In this document: in pieces, positions 1 to 10,599 of the stretch | How positions within the stretch are numbered: the stretch's first letter is position 1 | How the letters are laid out: every line of letters begins with the position of its first letter | Source of the DNA: Microglena sp. YARC | Lineage: Eukaryota > Chlorophyta > Chlorophyceae > Chlamydomonadales > Chlamydomonadaceae | Length of the DNA stretch: 64,000 nucleotides | Reading direction: 5' to 3' | Assembly: GCA_022414725.1 (NCBI GenBank) | Contig: CM039464.1 | Coordinates: 52,890,694 to 52,954,693 of the forward strand | The notes under the pieces: generated by a model | Seen by the model: only the letters and a program-made list of their open reading frames with translations | Told to the model about the DNA's origin: nothing | Database searches by the model: none | Made by a program: the position numbers and the translations under genes

Positions 1-22
1 AAAACTGCCGAAAAACTGCCTG

Positions 23-1018
23 ATGAACTGGGAAACTAAACAAATGGAAAAACTGCTTGTACCTGTATTGCTTCAGGAGATGAGGCAACTCCTCCAAAGC
101 CTCTGCATCGTCCTGAAGAAATGGAGCGAGAAATGGATACGCTGTGGGGTTTGCTTAGGAGCATCCCAGAAGCATATATGGCTGGAAGTCTGTCATGCTA
201 AAGTCGCGTTGGATGAGCTGGAGTCTGAATCCCTGGCACCTCAACTTCTTCAGCACCACACTCTGCACCTACTGCTGGATGTGGTGTGGCCCTTGAGCGC
301 CACCAGCCGTGGCGTTTCGAACAAGCAGGCTGCTCCTGCTGCTCCCTCCAAAGAAAAAGTTGTGACTGATATCATCACAAACTTGCAGGTCAAGCATGGC
401 TAGCGCATCCCTTCTATTGTTTTGGACAGGGGTGCAATGGTGGAGTTCCAGAAAGGAGTGTCAGAAGTGGTGGATATCGCTATGCAGTTACACGCAGTGA
501 TGAGTCGCTCCAAGCGTCCTCTGGCGCTGTACTGCAGCATCCCAGGAGAGCGCTTGAGCACTACAAAGCATGGCACTCTCCTTAGAAAGCTAACGACTAA
601 CAGCCGGAGCCCAGTTCCTCATGACCATGTCGCAGGCGATTCACAAAGCAGCTCCAGGCCTGCTGATTGGGTTTTTGTGGGGGTGGGTCTTGACGAGAGC
701 ACGCAGCTGAAAGAGGCTGCGTACAGCTCTGAAGACTGCTTTGTGTGCCTGACTGTGACACCAGGTATAGTACTCTGCCGGGAGCTGCAGGGAGCAGCAG
801 GGAGCAGCAGGGAGCAGCAAGGAGCAGCAGGGAGCAGCATGGAGCTGCCGGGAGCTGCTGGGAGCAGCATGGAGCTGCAGGGAGCTTCATGGAGCTGCAG
901 CTGCAGGGAGGTGCAAGGAGCCGGAGGGAATACCTCGGGAAACAGGCAAGATGCAGGTGGGGCTGTGCTCGTCCCTGAGGAGGTCTTTGTGATAAAGCTT
1001 CTGCCACGTGTCACGTAG
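23..1018 (+). pseudogene. 3' part of an unrecognised gene with an in-frame TAG and one repeat-filled intron
   Basis: An open frame runs from 23, is stopped by a single TAG at 401-403, and continues in the same frame from 404 to a TAG at 1016-1018. Codons look protein-like on both sides of the stop. A donor (CCAG, then GTATAG at 765) and an acceptor (ATGCAG ending at 956) fit an intron 765-956. It is 192 bp, a multiple of three, and made largely of GGAGCAGCA repeats, so spliced and retained forms share one frame. After splicing the C-terminus is ...CLTVTPGGAVLVPEEVFVIK and ends a few residues later. I do not recognise the family. The last strand (VLVPEEVFVI) vaguely recalls the end of ADP-ribosyltransferase folds, but that is a weak impression. 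The 5' end lies outside the window. A second copy of the last exon lies at 7953-8161. The TAG may mean a pseudogene, a sequencing error or an unseen intron. Confidence 0.5.
778..905 (+). repeat. GGAGCAGCA / GGAGCTGC microsatellite inside the intron
   Basis: Imperfect tandem 9-mers and 12-mers of the form GGGAGCAGCA and GGAGCTGCAG fill most of the 192-bp intron of the preceding gene. They contain repeated CTGCAG and GCAG words that resemble splice acceptors. Confidence 0.75.
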
Positions 1019-1024
1019 AAGGAA

Positions 1025-1240
1025 ACAAGTTCGATGCAGCGTCGCCTGCGACGCTAAAAATTGGCGGAGAGTGATCGCGAGGGAGTGACAGGTGGCAACG
1101 GAAGCGAGTTAGTTACGAGACCGTTGGCTGGCGTGTCGGGCTTCATCACGGTCAGACGGATGGATGGATGGTTGGATGGACGGACAAATGGGTAACCCTG
1201 GGGGCTCCCGCCCCCCAGAAGGGGGGGCTCCGCCAAAAAG
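1025..1240 (+). repeat. Dispersed element family M1, copy a
   Basis: This ~215-bp element starts ACAAGTTC-ATGCAGC, carries the hairpin AGCGTCGCCTGCGACGCT, then GGCGGAGAGTGATCGC, a block ending GTTAGTTACGAGACCGTT, and finishes with GGGGGGGCTCCGCCAAAAAG. GGCGGAG near the left and CTCCGCC at the right are inverted. The same sequence recurs at 8225-8402, 8540-8750, 53824-54060, 55153-55403, 57029-57240 and, partial, 60664-60848, in both orientations. It has no coding capacity. It could be a MITE or a SINE; I could not fix a target duplication. Confidence 0.8.
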
Positions 1241-1322
1241 TATTGATTACGCCTGGTGTGGCGTGGTTTAAGGGAGCCTGTTCTTCCGGCGGTAGGGTGG
1301 GCGGTAGGGAACGGGCTGACTG

Positions 1323-1363
1323 TGTTATTCACCGGGTTTCACCGGTTCACCTAGAGTGACTTA
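1323..1363 (+). mobile_element. Left LTR, 5' piece
   Basis: It is identical to the first 41 bases of the right LTR at 7701-7741, through GTGACTTA, where the nested elements interrupt it. The other piece is 3572-3780; the two pieces share a TTA duplicated by the insertion. Confidence 0.9.
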
Positions 1364-2172
1364 GGGTGGATTTCCATAGGCCGTGGATGGGTCTGGATGG
1401 GTCGAAAAGTACGAACAACCGACGATCCATCCAGGCCTTACATTTCCACAGAGCCCTTGGATGATTCGTATTTGTACGGATTGTACCGACGAAACACCGA
1501 TCCACGAGACCCATCCAGATGGCAAAATCCATCCCTGCCATCGACCGAGGGGTGGATTGGAAAAGTCTGGATGAGTCGCAAACTTTCCGGTGCAGCCCGG
1601 CGCAGCCCGGCGCCGGTTTCTCTAGCGACCTGCCTCTACCAGTTTCAATTCCCTCTCGTTCCCTCTGCTAGTTTGACCTCACAAAATCTGCGACCTTCCT
1701 CAGTTTGACCCCCCCCCACCCCCCCCACCCCCCACCCCCGGAATCTGCGACCTTCCCCTGCTAGTTTTCAATTCCATCTGCTAGTTTGTCGTCACGAAAT
1801 CTGCGACCTCCCTCTGCTGGTTTCACTTCCCGAAATTTCGAATCGCGCCAGATCTGATTCGAGGAACGGAAACCCGAGACATTATGCATCTTAAGATTCT
1901 TCGGCATTTAAAGCCACAGTGGATGCCCAGGCGATCATTCCCCTGCGGAAAAGTTGTCGTGCAGCAATAGCTCCAGCGCAAGGTATCGCACCCGGCCCAC
2001 CCGGCCATTGCGGAACCATCCATGCCGCATTTCCACAGAAGGGGAACTGGATGATCGACTGCGTACGGATGCACGAATCATCCATGACCCATCCACGAGA
2101 CGTAACCGAAAGTAAACCGATTTAGCGACCCATCCAGTACTGCACCCATCCACGGCCTATGGAAATCCACCC
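1364..2172. mobile_element. TTA-flanked inverted-repeat element 1
   Basis: It begins GGGTGGATTTCCATAGGCCG and ends with the reverse complement of that sequence (GGCCTATGGAAATCCACCC), about 28 bp of terminal inverted repeat including the GGATGGG part. TTA flanks both sides (1361-1363 and 2173-2175). A 3-bp TTA/TAA duplication is the habit of PIF/Harbinger-type elements. The interior holds many GGATGGGTCG / CATCCA words and a run of Cs, and no transposase frame. Confidence 0.85.
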
Positions 2173-2175
2173 TTA

Positions 2176-3175
2176 GGGTGGATTCCCATTGGACTGGATG
2201 GGTAAAGTCGGTTGTAGTACTGGATGGGTCGGTATTTGTCGGTTGGGCCCTTTGGATGGGTCGTTGAGCTCTTTGGATGGTTCGTGCATCCGTACACGGC
2301 CACCCATCCAAAACGCACTCCCATTGCAAGCGACTGGATGGGTGCAGCAATACACGCATGTACCACCGGGAACCTTCGCAGGTACTTTCAATCAATAGTC
2401 GCAAGAAAAGACGGATCGATCGTTGACAGTTCAATTTCTTGCACTGATCCATCCTAGATACATCTATTCCTCTTCTCAAGACCGCACTCCGCGACCTGAA
2501 GTCATACCTCGCGGCGTCCATTTCTTTCTTTCAATCTTTCCACGCGATGAGCATGTCAGCCATAGAGCTATTCCGATCTGCTGCTGCCTCGCCTGCTCCC
2601 TTGCCTGCTGCCTTGCCTCCTGCCTTGCCTGCTGCCTTGCCTACTCCTTCGGAACCTAGGGGGTTGTCGTGCTGCTGCTGTTGCACAAACTGATGTTGAG
2701 TCTGACTGTACAATCCTGACTTGGGTGTGCTCGTATGGGCATGGGAAACAGCTGAGGGAGCTGGAGAAGTTTGAGTCGAATGGAGAAGAAATTGTTAGAA
2801 TGTCCCAGATTCTGTCTTGCTCGAAGATGATCTGTGATCCAAAAGTTCGGAAACTCCTGGCTAATGAAACTAGCAGGTCGGTTGAAGAAAGCAATACGCG
2901 TCAGTTGCGCGACCGTCGCCGGATCAATGCCGGACTGTGCCGGAAGGAGCCGGATATTTTGCGACCCATCCAGAGCCATCCAACCCACACCTCGGTCGAG
3001 GGCCTGGATGGATTTTGGCTTTTGGATGGGTCGTCTGGATGGGTATTTCGTCAGTACATCCGTACAAATACGAACCATCCAAAACCCCTATGGGAAGGTA
3101 AACACTGGATGGGTCGTCGGTTATCCGTACTTAACGACCCATCCAGACCCATCCTGCCCCAATGGGAATCCACCC
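2176..3175. mobile_element. TTA-flanked inverted-repeat element 2, with a coding-like insert
   Basis: Terminal inverted repeats GGGTGGATTCCCATTGG and its complement (CCCCAATGGGAATCCACCC) lie between TTA at 2173-2175 and TTA at 3176-3178. It is related to element 1 by the GGATGGGTCG subterminal words. The middle, about 2725-2950, reads as a charged, protein-like segment on the plus strand (includes ELEKFESNGEEIVRMSQIL). This could be a captured host exon. Confidence 0.85.
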
Positions 3176-3178
3176 TTA

Positions 3179-3571
3179 GGGTGTGTTTCCAGTGGGGCAG
3201 GGGCTGGTTTCTCGCGGACGTCAAATTGTCCATGTTCTGAAAGCCTCAAACCTCATCGAGAGAATCCTGGAGAGAATACTTGGTGCTCGCCGGTGCTCGC
3301 CGGGCTGGACTTCAGCGGATCCTACGTGGACTTGAGCGGAATTGAAAAACTTCAGCGGGAGGGTCAGGGCTCCCGCTGAAGTTTTGCATCCCGCTGAAGT
3401 CCACGTAGGATCCGCTGAAGTCCACGTCGGCCTTCAGCGGTCAAAAAAGCCAGCGTGGACTTCAGCGGGACATAGCAAAATGTCAGCGGAACCCCACTGG
3501 AAACACTTCGTGCCAGCCTGGACTTCAGCGGAACTTCAACGGTGACCAAAAGCCCTACTGGAAACACACCC
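3179..3571. mobile_element. TTA-flanked inverted-repeat element 3
   Basis: Terminal repeats GGGTGTGTTTCCAGT and complement ACTGGAAACACACCC lie between TTA at 3176-3178 and TTA at 3572-3574. The interior is a palindromic mesh of CTTCAGCGG / CCGCTGAAG and TCCACGTAGGATCCGC words that would fold strongly. No coding capacity. Confidence 0.85.
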
Positions 3572-3780
3572 TTAGAGTGCACAGGACTACCTCCCTGCTG
3601 CACTGTACTGCGATGCCGCTGCCAGCTATGGCACGGACTCTGATGCCGGTACCCTGAGGTGCCGCGCCATCTCAGTACTTCCTCCTAGCGCATTGATCGA
3701 ATGCTTATCTAACTGTAAAGATCTTATCCTTACCGTCTTCCCCTCGTCTCTGTGCTCTGCACATACTCCGGAAATTCACA
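3572..3780 (+). mobile_element. Left LTR, 3' piece
   Basis: It matches the right LTR from TTAGAGTGCACAGGACTACC to GGAAATTCACA with only a few substitutions. The sequence after it (GGTCATGGTCCC) is where a primer-binding site should lie; I could not assign the tRNA. Confidence 0.9.
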
Positions 3781-4511
3781 GGTCATGGTCCCTTCGCTTT
3801 AGATTGTCCTTGCTCGACGGTATTCCGAGCTGAAGGGCATTTGATTGTTGTCGCGCGGAGTGAAATCAATTGAAAGGATCGAGTAAGGCTCTCCACCCGA
3901 CAAAACCTCCCCGCTGGGACACCACTCTTGTGCGGTATATCATCCGCGTATCCGGATTGATTCTGCTCCATTGAGCATCAAGCTGTCGTCCAGCACACCC
4001 CCCTGACCCCCCTGACAACCATCTCTACCCCCACTGCGCCCCCACCACCCCCTTCCCATCTCCCACGTCCCGTTGCTTACGCAATCGCAGCCACCTCTCA
4101 ACCACCTCCTGACCTATCATCTCTCCAGATCTCTCCCAAGTTGGCCTCCACCTCCAACTCGCCCCTCCCACCACCGGATTTCATTTTTCCCGCCCCAGTT
4201 GCTTCGCAATTTTTCATCACTTCTTCCAATCTCCTCCCTTCCTTCGCCTCCAACCTCCCGAATCCTCATCCCCTGTTACTCGCCCCCCCCCCCCCCCCCT
4301 CCTCTCCGCCGCTCCAATAACCCCCTCTGTCAACGCCCCCGACGCCATCCATCCTGCTCTGTGGCCACACCCGACAGATCTTATCCGGCTGAACGCCTGA
4401 TGGGGGCACCTCCAGATCGCCGATGGCCACGTCGCTGGTTTAATTCCAACTGTCGCCTATCCCTCATTCTTCATCCTGCCTCTCCCAAGGACTGCGTGAA
4501 GAATCCCTACA

Positions 4512-5291
4512 GTGGGACTACTTGACAAGGATTGCTTCATGCTATTTACTGGAATTAAATCTGACTGGTTCTTATGGGAGAACTACATCAACGACGAGCT
4601 GGACATGGCTACCGATAGGCTAGGTGACTATAATGAACTCATTACGGGGCTCTGCATCATTGCTGCACACCTATCCCCACGAATCCTAGCCGAAGTAGAC
4701 CATCTCTTTTCTCATCCCCAACTGATCCTTCCACACCTTAAAAGAATGTTTGGGACCCCGTCAGGCCACCTACATTGGTTTCAGGATTGCATGAATGGGA
4801 TCCCTGATGATTCTTCACCTCCTAGCCACTTTGAAGGCCTTGTATTCTATTCTGCCAATTCTACTTCCCTTGCACTTGCCTTGTGCGAAGTCAAATACGA
4901 AGAAGAACGTGCTCGAGTACATGTACTGAATCATGGACATAGAAAAATGGAGTGGATTGAATTCTCCTGTGGTAAAGGAATCATTGTACATACATCGCCT
5001 GCCATCTTCCTAGATAGGCAGAGAAACCGCATTGTAACCAACTACCTCAGGTCATTGCAACCTGAATTTGATATTGTCCCTCCAGCATCTTTGTGCATCC
5101 CTGCTGCCACATCTGCTAGGGACAACAAATATGTCCACAATGATGATGGGGACAGATCTGACCACCTGCATGGGGGGAATTGCTATCACAGGCAGCCGAA
5201 CTTGCACGTGCTCCCTCACCTGCAGTTATCCCTACACTCGCATCTGTCCTCCCTCCTGATGTCTCTAATGACTTGCATGGGGGGGACATGA
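4512..5291 (+). CDS. gag-like ORF of the LTR element (259 aa)
   Basis: This is the only substantial frame between the LTRs. The start ATG would be at 4512. Residues 1-70 are helical and rich in W, L, D and E (WFLWENYINDELDM, then LAEVDHLFSHPQLILPHLKR), similar in feel to capsid domains of Copia/UBN2-type gag proteins. After residue 200 the protein becomes His/Pro-rich (HLHGGNCYHRQP). No CX2CX4HX4C zinc knuckle is visible. The C-terminal 50 residues overlap other low-complexity frames, so the true end is uncertain. The gag identity is inferred mainly from its place between LTRs. Confidence 0.45.
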   Translation: MGLLDKDCFMLFTGIKSDWFLWENYINDELDMATDRLGDYNELITGLCIIAAHLSPRILAEVDHLFSHPQLILPHLKRMFGTPSGHLHWFQDCMNGIPDDSSPPSHFEGLVFYSANSTSLALALCEVKYEEERARVHVLNHGHRKMEWIEFSCGKGIIVHTSPAIFLDRQRNRIVTNYLRSLQPEFDIVPPASLCIPAATSARDNKYVHNDDGDRSDHLHGGNCYHRQPNLHVLPHLQLSLHSHLSSLLMSLMTCMGGT

Positions 5292-5624
5292 ACACCTATG
5301 TTCCCACATCCACATCCACATCTAGTGATGAGGAACCAACTCCCACTAAGCACAGCAACATCACCACCACCTGGCATACTGTCAGCCCCACCCCTGACAT
5401 GATAACTGTCATCAGATCACACCACCTTCCACTCACCTCTGCCCTCCAAGGCATTCCCCACCTGCCCTTCCCACGCTACCACCACAGGACATGCAAGCGA
5501 CCATGCATCCTTGTGGGTATTGGATGAAGGACACACTTGTGAAGGGGAACATGGGGAGGTATATAGCATGAAAGGGAAATGTCCTGATGTACAGACAAGG
5601 GGACTGACCTATGCATTGCATGCA

Positions 5625-6270
5625 TCTGTGCACCCATGTGCTGATGTACAGAAGTACTGCTGCACTACACTGCAATGCATCATGTGATGTGACCTATTCT
5701 TGCATGCATATATAAGCATGAGCGATACCCTCGTGAGCTGATTTTCATCTGCGTGTAACATATTCCTGATGCACTGATGTACAGCCAGATGTACTGTACT
5801 GCACAGATTGAGGTGCGGTACGGTACTAATGTACAACCCATGTGTAATGCACTGCTGCACTGAATTGCTGTGCACTGAACTGTAATGCATTAACGTACTG
5901 CCCATGTGCTGATGTACAGAAGTACTGCTGCACTAAACTGCAATGCATCATGTGATGTGACCTATTCTTGCATGCAGATATAAGCATGAGCGAACCCCTC
6001 GTGAGCTGATTTTCATCTGCATGCAACATAATCCTGATGCACTGATGTACAGCCTGATGCACTGTACTGCACAGATTGAAGTGCTGTACGGTACAATCGT
6101 ACAACCCATGTGTAATGCACTGCTGCACTGAATTGCTGTGCACTGAACTGCACTGCTGTACAACAGATCTGTTGCATGAGCGATACCCTCGTGTGATCAT
6201 CTACATGTGACTCATGTGCTGATGTACAGAAGTACTGCTGCACTACACTGCAGTGCTGTACAGCACTAGC
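5625..6270 (+). repeat. ~290-bp tandem repeat inside the LTR element
   Basis: The block GTGCTGATGTACAGAAGTAC ... TGCTGCACT, GATGTGACCTATTCTTGCAT and GAGCTGATTTTCATCTGC occurs at about 5638, 5910 and, in part, 6218. It has many TGCA palindromes. No gene is seen from 5300 to 7700. Confidence 0.7.
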
Positions 6271-7700
6271 GACCTGCAGATTCCATGTACCTTCCAGTGC
6301 ATAGTCAGCCTCATGGCATAGTTCCATAGTGCGATTTGATAATCCCCACCATCTGTTAAATAATTAGTAATGAACACTCTAGGAAATAATTCTTGATCTG
6401 CCCCGTACTGCCACATGTACTTAGCCACGTGCTGTTCAAGCTTCTACCCCTTTGATGTTTTCATGCTGACAACATGATGCCTGCCCGATTCTAATTTATC
6501 ATTTCAGTACTTAGCCTTCACTCCCAAATTATGGGGGAGCCTAGCACAGACATCATCAGTTGTATTCCCTGCAGCCCTTGCATTCCCTGCAGCTGTCATA
6601 GTTAAGATTACATTGATATGCAATGACCCAGCAGGCCCCAACAGCACCAGCAGTCCCTACCGTCCCTGCATTCTCTTATCCGCCCCTAGTGCCCTTGCAG
6701 CGACCCTAGCTACCTCGCAGCCCCAAGCTGCTGACACCTTGTAGTTACCCTGCAGCATTCCTAGCTCGAGTCCGCCATCAGCTTGCCCTTGACGGCTTCC
6801 CCAGCACGCCAGGCACCTAGTACTTAAAACATTGCTCCCCATCTGTTGTATTAGACCTGAACACTCTAGAATTTATTATATTGTACGCCACCTGTACTGC
6901 CCCATGTACCTTCACAGGCAGTCAAATTTTGAATTTAGAATAATCCTAGTCTCTACCAGATGTCTGCGTTTTAATTTAGGTTACAAGCAATCCAGCTACA
7001 ACCCAAATTATGGGGGGACTAGTCCAGACATCATGCCCTTCTCGTAACCAAGGTTATCTCCACAAGCCTTAACCAAGCCTGGCAGTTTCCTTCCAGCCCA
7101 AAGCAGCCCCTCTGCACCCTAGCATGCAGCCTACCTGCAGCTTCCTTTTAGTTTCCTAGCAGCTTCCTTGCAATCTAGCCTGCTGTCCCTTTGCAGCTTC
7201 CTATCAGGGCCAGCTACTTTAGTAGACGGACATTTCTTTGAAGACATCTGCTAATGTGCAATGCCATCTTGAATCATTCCCTGCAGCTTCCCTGCAGCCC
7301 CTAGTAGTATGCCCTGCAGCCTCCTTGCAGCTCCTAGGAGTTCACCCCAGCACCCTCCTGACAGGCCCGAGCCTGATCCCGCAGACCTTTCCTTGATATT
7401 GATTGATTGCACCATGACTGGCTGCTCTCTTCTATCCAGTTTAAGTCTGTACCTCCATGGCAGCCCTTTAAGCTGCCAGCCTAGATCAGTGATTGAGAGT
7501 TCTTTAGACATGATAACCACCTTTGCTGAGCCAGCCTGCCTCGCCACAGCCGGTATCATTTTATCATTAACTCCTTGACAAGCCTGATGGGTTACAAATG
7601 CATTGTACCTCCATAATAGTTTTTAATTGTCACTCTAGTTTTTTAACTCCTCTAATTGCCGGAATTCTTCAGAATGAAGAATACCAGGAATTGGGGGGGA

Positions 7701-7947
7701 TGTTATTCACCGGGTTTCACCGGTTCACCTAGAGTGACTTAGAGTGCACAGGACTACCTCCCTGCTGCACTGTACTGCGATGCCGCTGCCAGCTATGGCA
7801 CGGACTCTGATGTCGGTACCCTGAGGTGCCGCGCCATCTCAGTACTTCCTCCTAGCGCATTGATCGAATGCTTATTTAACTGTAAAGATCTTATCCTTAC
7901 CGTCTTCCCCTCGTCTCTGTGCTCTGCACATACTCCGGAAATTCACA
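7701..7947 (+). mobile_element. Right LTR
   Basis: This 247-bp LTR starts TG and ends CA, is preceded by a polypurine tract and followed by the GACTG target duplication. It is intact, unlike the left LTR. Confidence 0.9.
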
Positions 7948-7952
7948 GACTG

Positions 7953-8161
7953 TGACTCCAGGCATCGTACTCTTAAGCAGGCAAGATAAAGAAGAAAGAT
8001 TACAAGTTGCGCTTGCCCTAGCAGTGGAAACACCACCGCCCTGTTGTCGGACTCGAGCAATCACCCACTGTCTTTCGGCGGTGGGGCTCGAAGATACAGG
8101 TGGGGCTGTGCTTGTCCCTGTGGAGGTCTTCGTGATACAGCTCCTGCCACGCGTCACTTAG
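7953..8161 (+). pseudogene. Second copy of the 3' end of the gene at 23-1018
   Basis: The sequence from TGACTCCAG through the final exon (GGTGGGGCTGTGCTTGTCCC, ending at a TAG at 8159-8161) matches 752-1018, but its intron-like middle differs and lacks the GGAGCAGCA run. The frame stays open throughout (ends EDTGGAVLVPVEVFVIQLLP plus three residues). Before the LTR element inserted, this copy stood about 0.7 kb downstream of the first, so it is another duplicated exon edge. Confidence 0.65.
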
Positions 8162-8224
8162 AAGGAAGATCGTGGGGTTGGGCAGATTCATGACTTGCCG
8201 CACCCGGGTGGTGCGACAAGACGG

Positions 8225-8402
8225 ACAAGTTCTATGCAGGATTTGGCGGAGAGTGATCGCAACGGAGCGACAACCGAAGCGAGTTAGTTACGAGACCGTT
8301 TGCTAACGTGTCGGGCTTCATCACGGTCAGACGGTCGAACGGACAAACGGGTAAACATGGGGGCTCCCGCCCCCCATCCAGAAGGGGGTGCTCTGCCCAA
8401 AA
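8225..8402 (+). repeat. M1 family, copy b
   Basis: It lacks the AGCGTCGC hairpin: ACAAGTTCTATGCAGG runs straight into ATTTGGCGGAGAG. It lies head to head with copy c, separated by a CAG-rich spacer, so the pair forms a large inverted repeat. Confidence 0.75.
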
Positions 8403-8539
8403 CTACATACACAGCAGCAGCAGCAGCAGAACGATGCATGCCTGCAGAGTTATGGGCGGCAGCGACAGCAGCAACAGAGTGCTGAGGCACTTCCAAGACT
8501 ACAAAGCAACAGCAAAAGAGCCCGGGGCTGCATATAATG

Positions 8540-8750
8540 TTTTTGGCGGAGCCCCCCCTTCTGGGGGGAGGGAGCCCCCATCTCCAGTGTTACCCATTTG
8601 TCCGGTCGACTATCCATCTGACCGTGATGAAGCCTGACACGTCAGCCAACGGCCTCGTAACTAACTCGCTTCCGTTGCCACCTGTTGCTCCCTCGCAATC
8701 ACTCTCCGCCATATTTTAGCGTCGCAGGCGACGCTGCATAGAACTTGTTC
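8540..8750 (-). repeat. M1 family, copy c
   Basis: Reverse-orientation copy running from TTTTTGGCGGAGCCCCCCCT to the hairpin AGCGTCGCAGGCGACGCT and GCATAGAACTTGT. Confidence 0.8.
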
Positions 8751-8859
8751 CCTTGTGTTTATCCAAGCTGGGTACACGCGAAATATGCTCTCCAAGGTGT
8801 AGGTCAATAATGGAAAGGTAGGTCGACTACTGTCGGACTACCCTTACGATTTTGGGGCG

Positions 8860-10170
8860 ACCAGATGGGGAGGGTCCGTTGACCAGATGGAAGTTTTCAT
8901 TGCGTCGCAGGACGTAGGCTATAAAATTGGTTACGTCTCAGGCAGCTAAGCTGGGGGTCCTCCTGAAGTTCCATGGCCTGTAGCATAGATCATTGTAGCA
9001 CGAACTCAGGTCCCCCGTCGGTAAAACAATTGTTTGGGGTTCAGTTCATCAATGTCTTTTCTGTTTAGCCGTCCCTGTCACGGTTGGACAAGTCCCTTCA
9101 GCTTATTTAGCTTACCCCTGGACTGTAATATACACACACAGATGCCTAAGGAGCGAGCGATTTATTTATTTTTGTAACGATTTTCAGGTCAGGAAGTGGG
9201 ACCACGTAGACAAAAAGCGCCTACCGGGGATTCAGACAGAAAGGCGGAGAAATTCCTACTTAGGCAACCGTCGGACGGCGATTAGCATACTGTAGCTAGA
9301 TTCATCATAGGATGCCATCGAGTAAGACAGCAGTACAACTAGAATTCCTGGTGATACAACTGTTTCGAACAAAGCAATACATATATAATATGGAATTAGT
9401 GCCGATTGTAATGTTTTCTTTCTGCAATTTTGCTTGCTTGCTGTAATATCGGCATATCGCCTTTCTTTTCCTGAGGATTTGTTGGAAGACCTCTCCCGGT
9501 CTTTATAGAGCGGGCTTGTCTTGGGCCAACAATGACCTTTCCACGACACAATGCACAATGTAAATAATATATACTGATGTCAAGGTTAATTACCAGTTTT
9601 TTTTAAAATGTCAACGTTTTCATTTTGCTAGTTAAATACTATTGGTACTGTCGATAGACGGCGAGCAGCCAAATTTCGGGCTGCAAGCTTATGTACCAAG
9701 TTCAAGTTCAAGTTACCCCTATACTTAAAACAACGCCCCTCCGACACTACGGGCGCCTACTTACCGTATGCAAGAAAAAAAAAATGGCTTCGTCTGACCC
9801 ATCCACTTTTATTAATGTTTCACTGTAGGACGAAGTCAGGTCCAGGGGTTTCCAGGACGCCACGCCCTCTGTCGCAGAACGCATGCGTTGAAGAGTCCGT
9901 TGAGCAGGACGCAACATGGGGAGGGTCGTTGACCAGAGGGAGGTAGTCCGTTGCGTTAGCAGGAGGCAGGCTATACAATTGGTTTGCAACTCAGGCAGCA
10001 GAGTGGAAGTTCTCCGAAGTACCCTGGCCAAGGTCCCCCATCGGCAAAACGATTGTTTAGGGGTTCAGTTCATCAGTGCTTTTTTCATATTTTCGTTGCA
10101 TAGGAAACAGGTGGCTGATGCTGAGACGGGTCTGACTGTACCCCGGCGCAGTGGTCGGTACAACATAGTT
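8860..10170 (+). repeat. Two diverged copies of a dispersed repeat; no gene seen
   Basis: 8865-9080 and 9910-10085 share GGGAGGGTC-GTTGACCAGA, GGCTATA-AATTGGTT, GTCCCCC-TCGG-AAAAC and GGGGTTCAGTTCATCA. Between them (9100-9900) is AT-rich sequence with no convincing frame, plus at 9650-9715 a copy of the repeat whose core is ATGTACCAAGTTCAAGTTCA. Confidence 0.55.
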
Positions 10171-10599
10171 TAATTTTCATATGCAGTGTTAAAGTAAAGA
10201 CATACATTTCATATCTAGGTTGATAGTAAATCCCAAGCAAGTACAGGAAAGAAAAAACGCTACCCCTCATCACCCAGACATAATAACGAATCACAACTCC
10301 AAAAAAAACCAAAAAATAGATACAGAAAAATCGTGATAAGGCGTATTATGGCAAGATATTTATTGCCCAAATATAAAGAAAAAAGTATTTACAGAGAAAA
10401 AAAAAATTACACATTATTTGTGCATTTATATGATGTATTACAGGGCAGCTGAAGGTAATGGAGCGCTCACTAGTACACATGGCATGATAGTCGAGTCAAC
10501 AAGTCAAACTAGTCGTTATCTCAACATGCAGCCAGCCAGATTGGGGACCAAAAAAAAGAGAACCGCTGCCCAGTTTTGGTCCGGTTATCCATAGCAACT

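Larger units (their letters stand above)
1323..7947 (+). mobile_element. Non-autonomous LTR retrotransposon with nested insertions
   Basis: A right LTR lies at 7701-7947, beginning TGTTATTCACC and ending ATTCACA. The left LTR matches it in two pieces, 1323-1363 and 3572-3780, separated by a 2.2-kb nested insertion. The flanks show a 5-bp target duplication GACTG at 1318-1322 and 7948-7952. A polypurine tract (AGGAATTGGGGGGGA) abuts the right LTR. The LTR copies are almost identical where compared (single changes such as gatgccgg/gatgtcgg and ttatcta/ttattta), so insertion was recent. Without the nested piece the element is about 4.4 kb. The interior has one gag-like frame (4512-5291) and no reverse transcriptase, integrase or protease frame, so it would need an autonomous partner. 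Confidence 0.9.

Noticed and set aside
5433..6428. Cys/His/Ser frames on the minus strand inside the LTR element
   Set aside because: They translate TGCAGTGCA tandem repeats and do not resemble pol.
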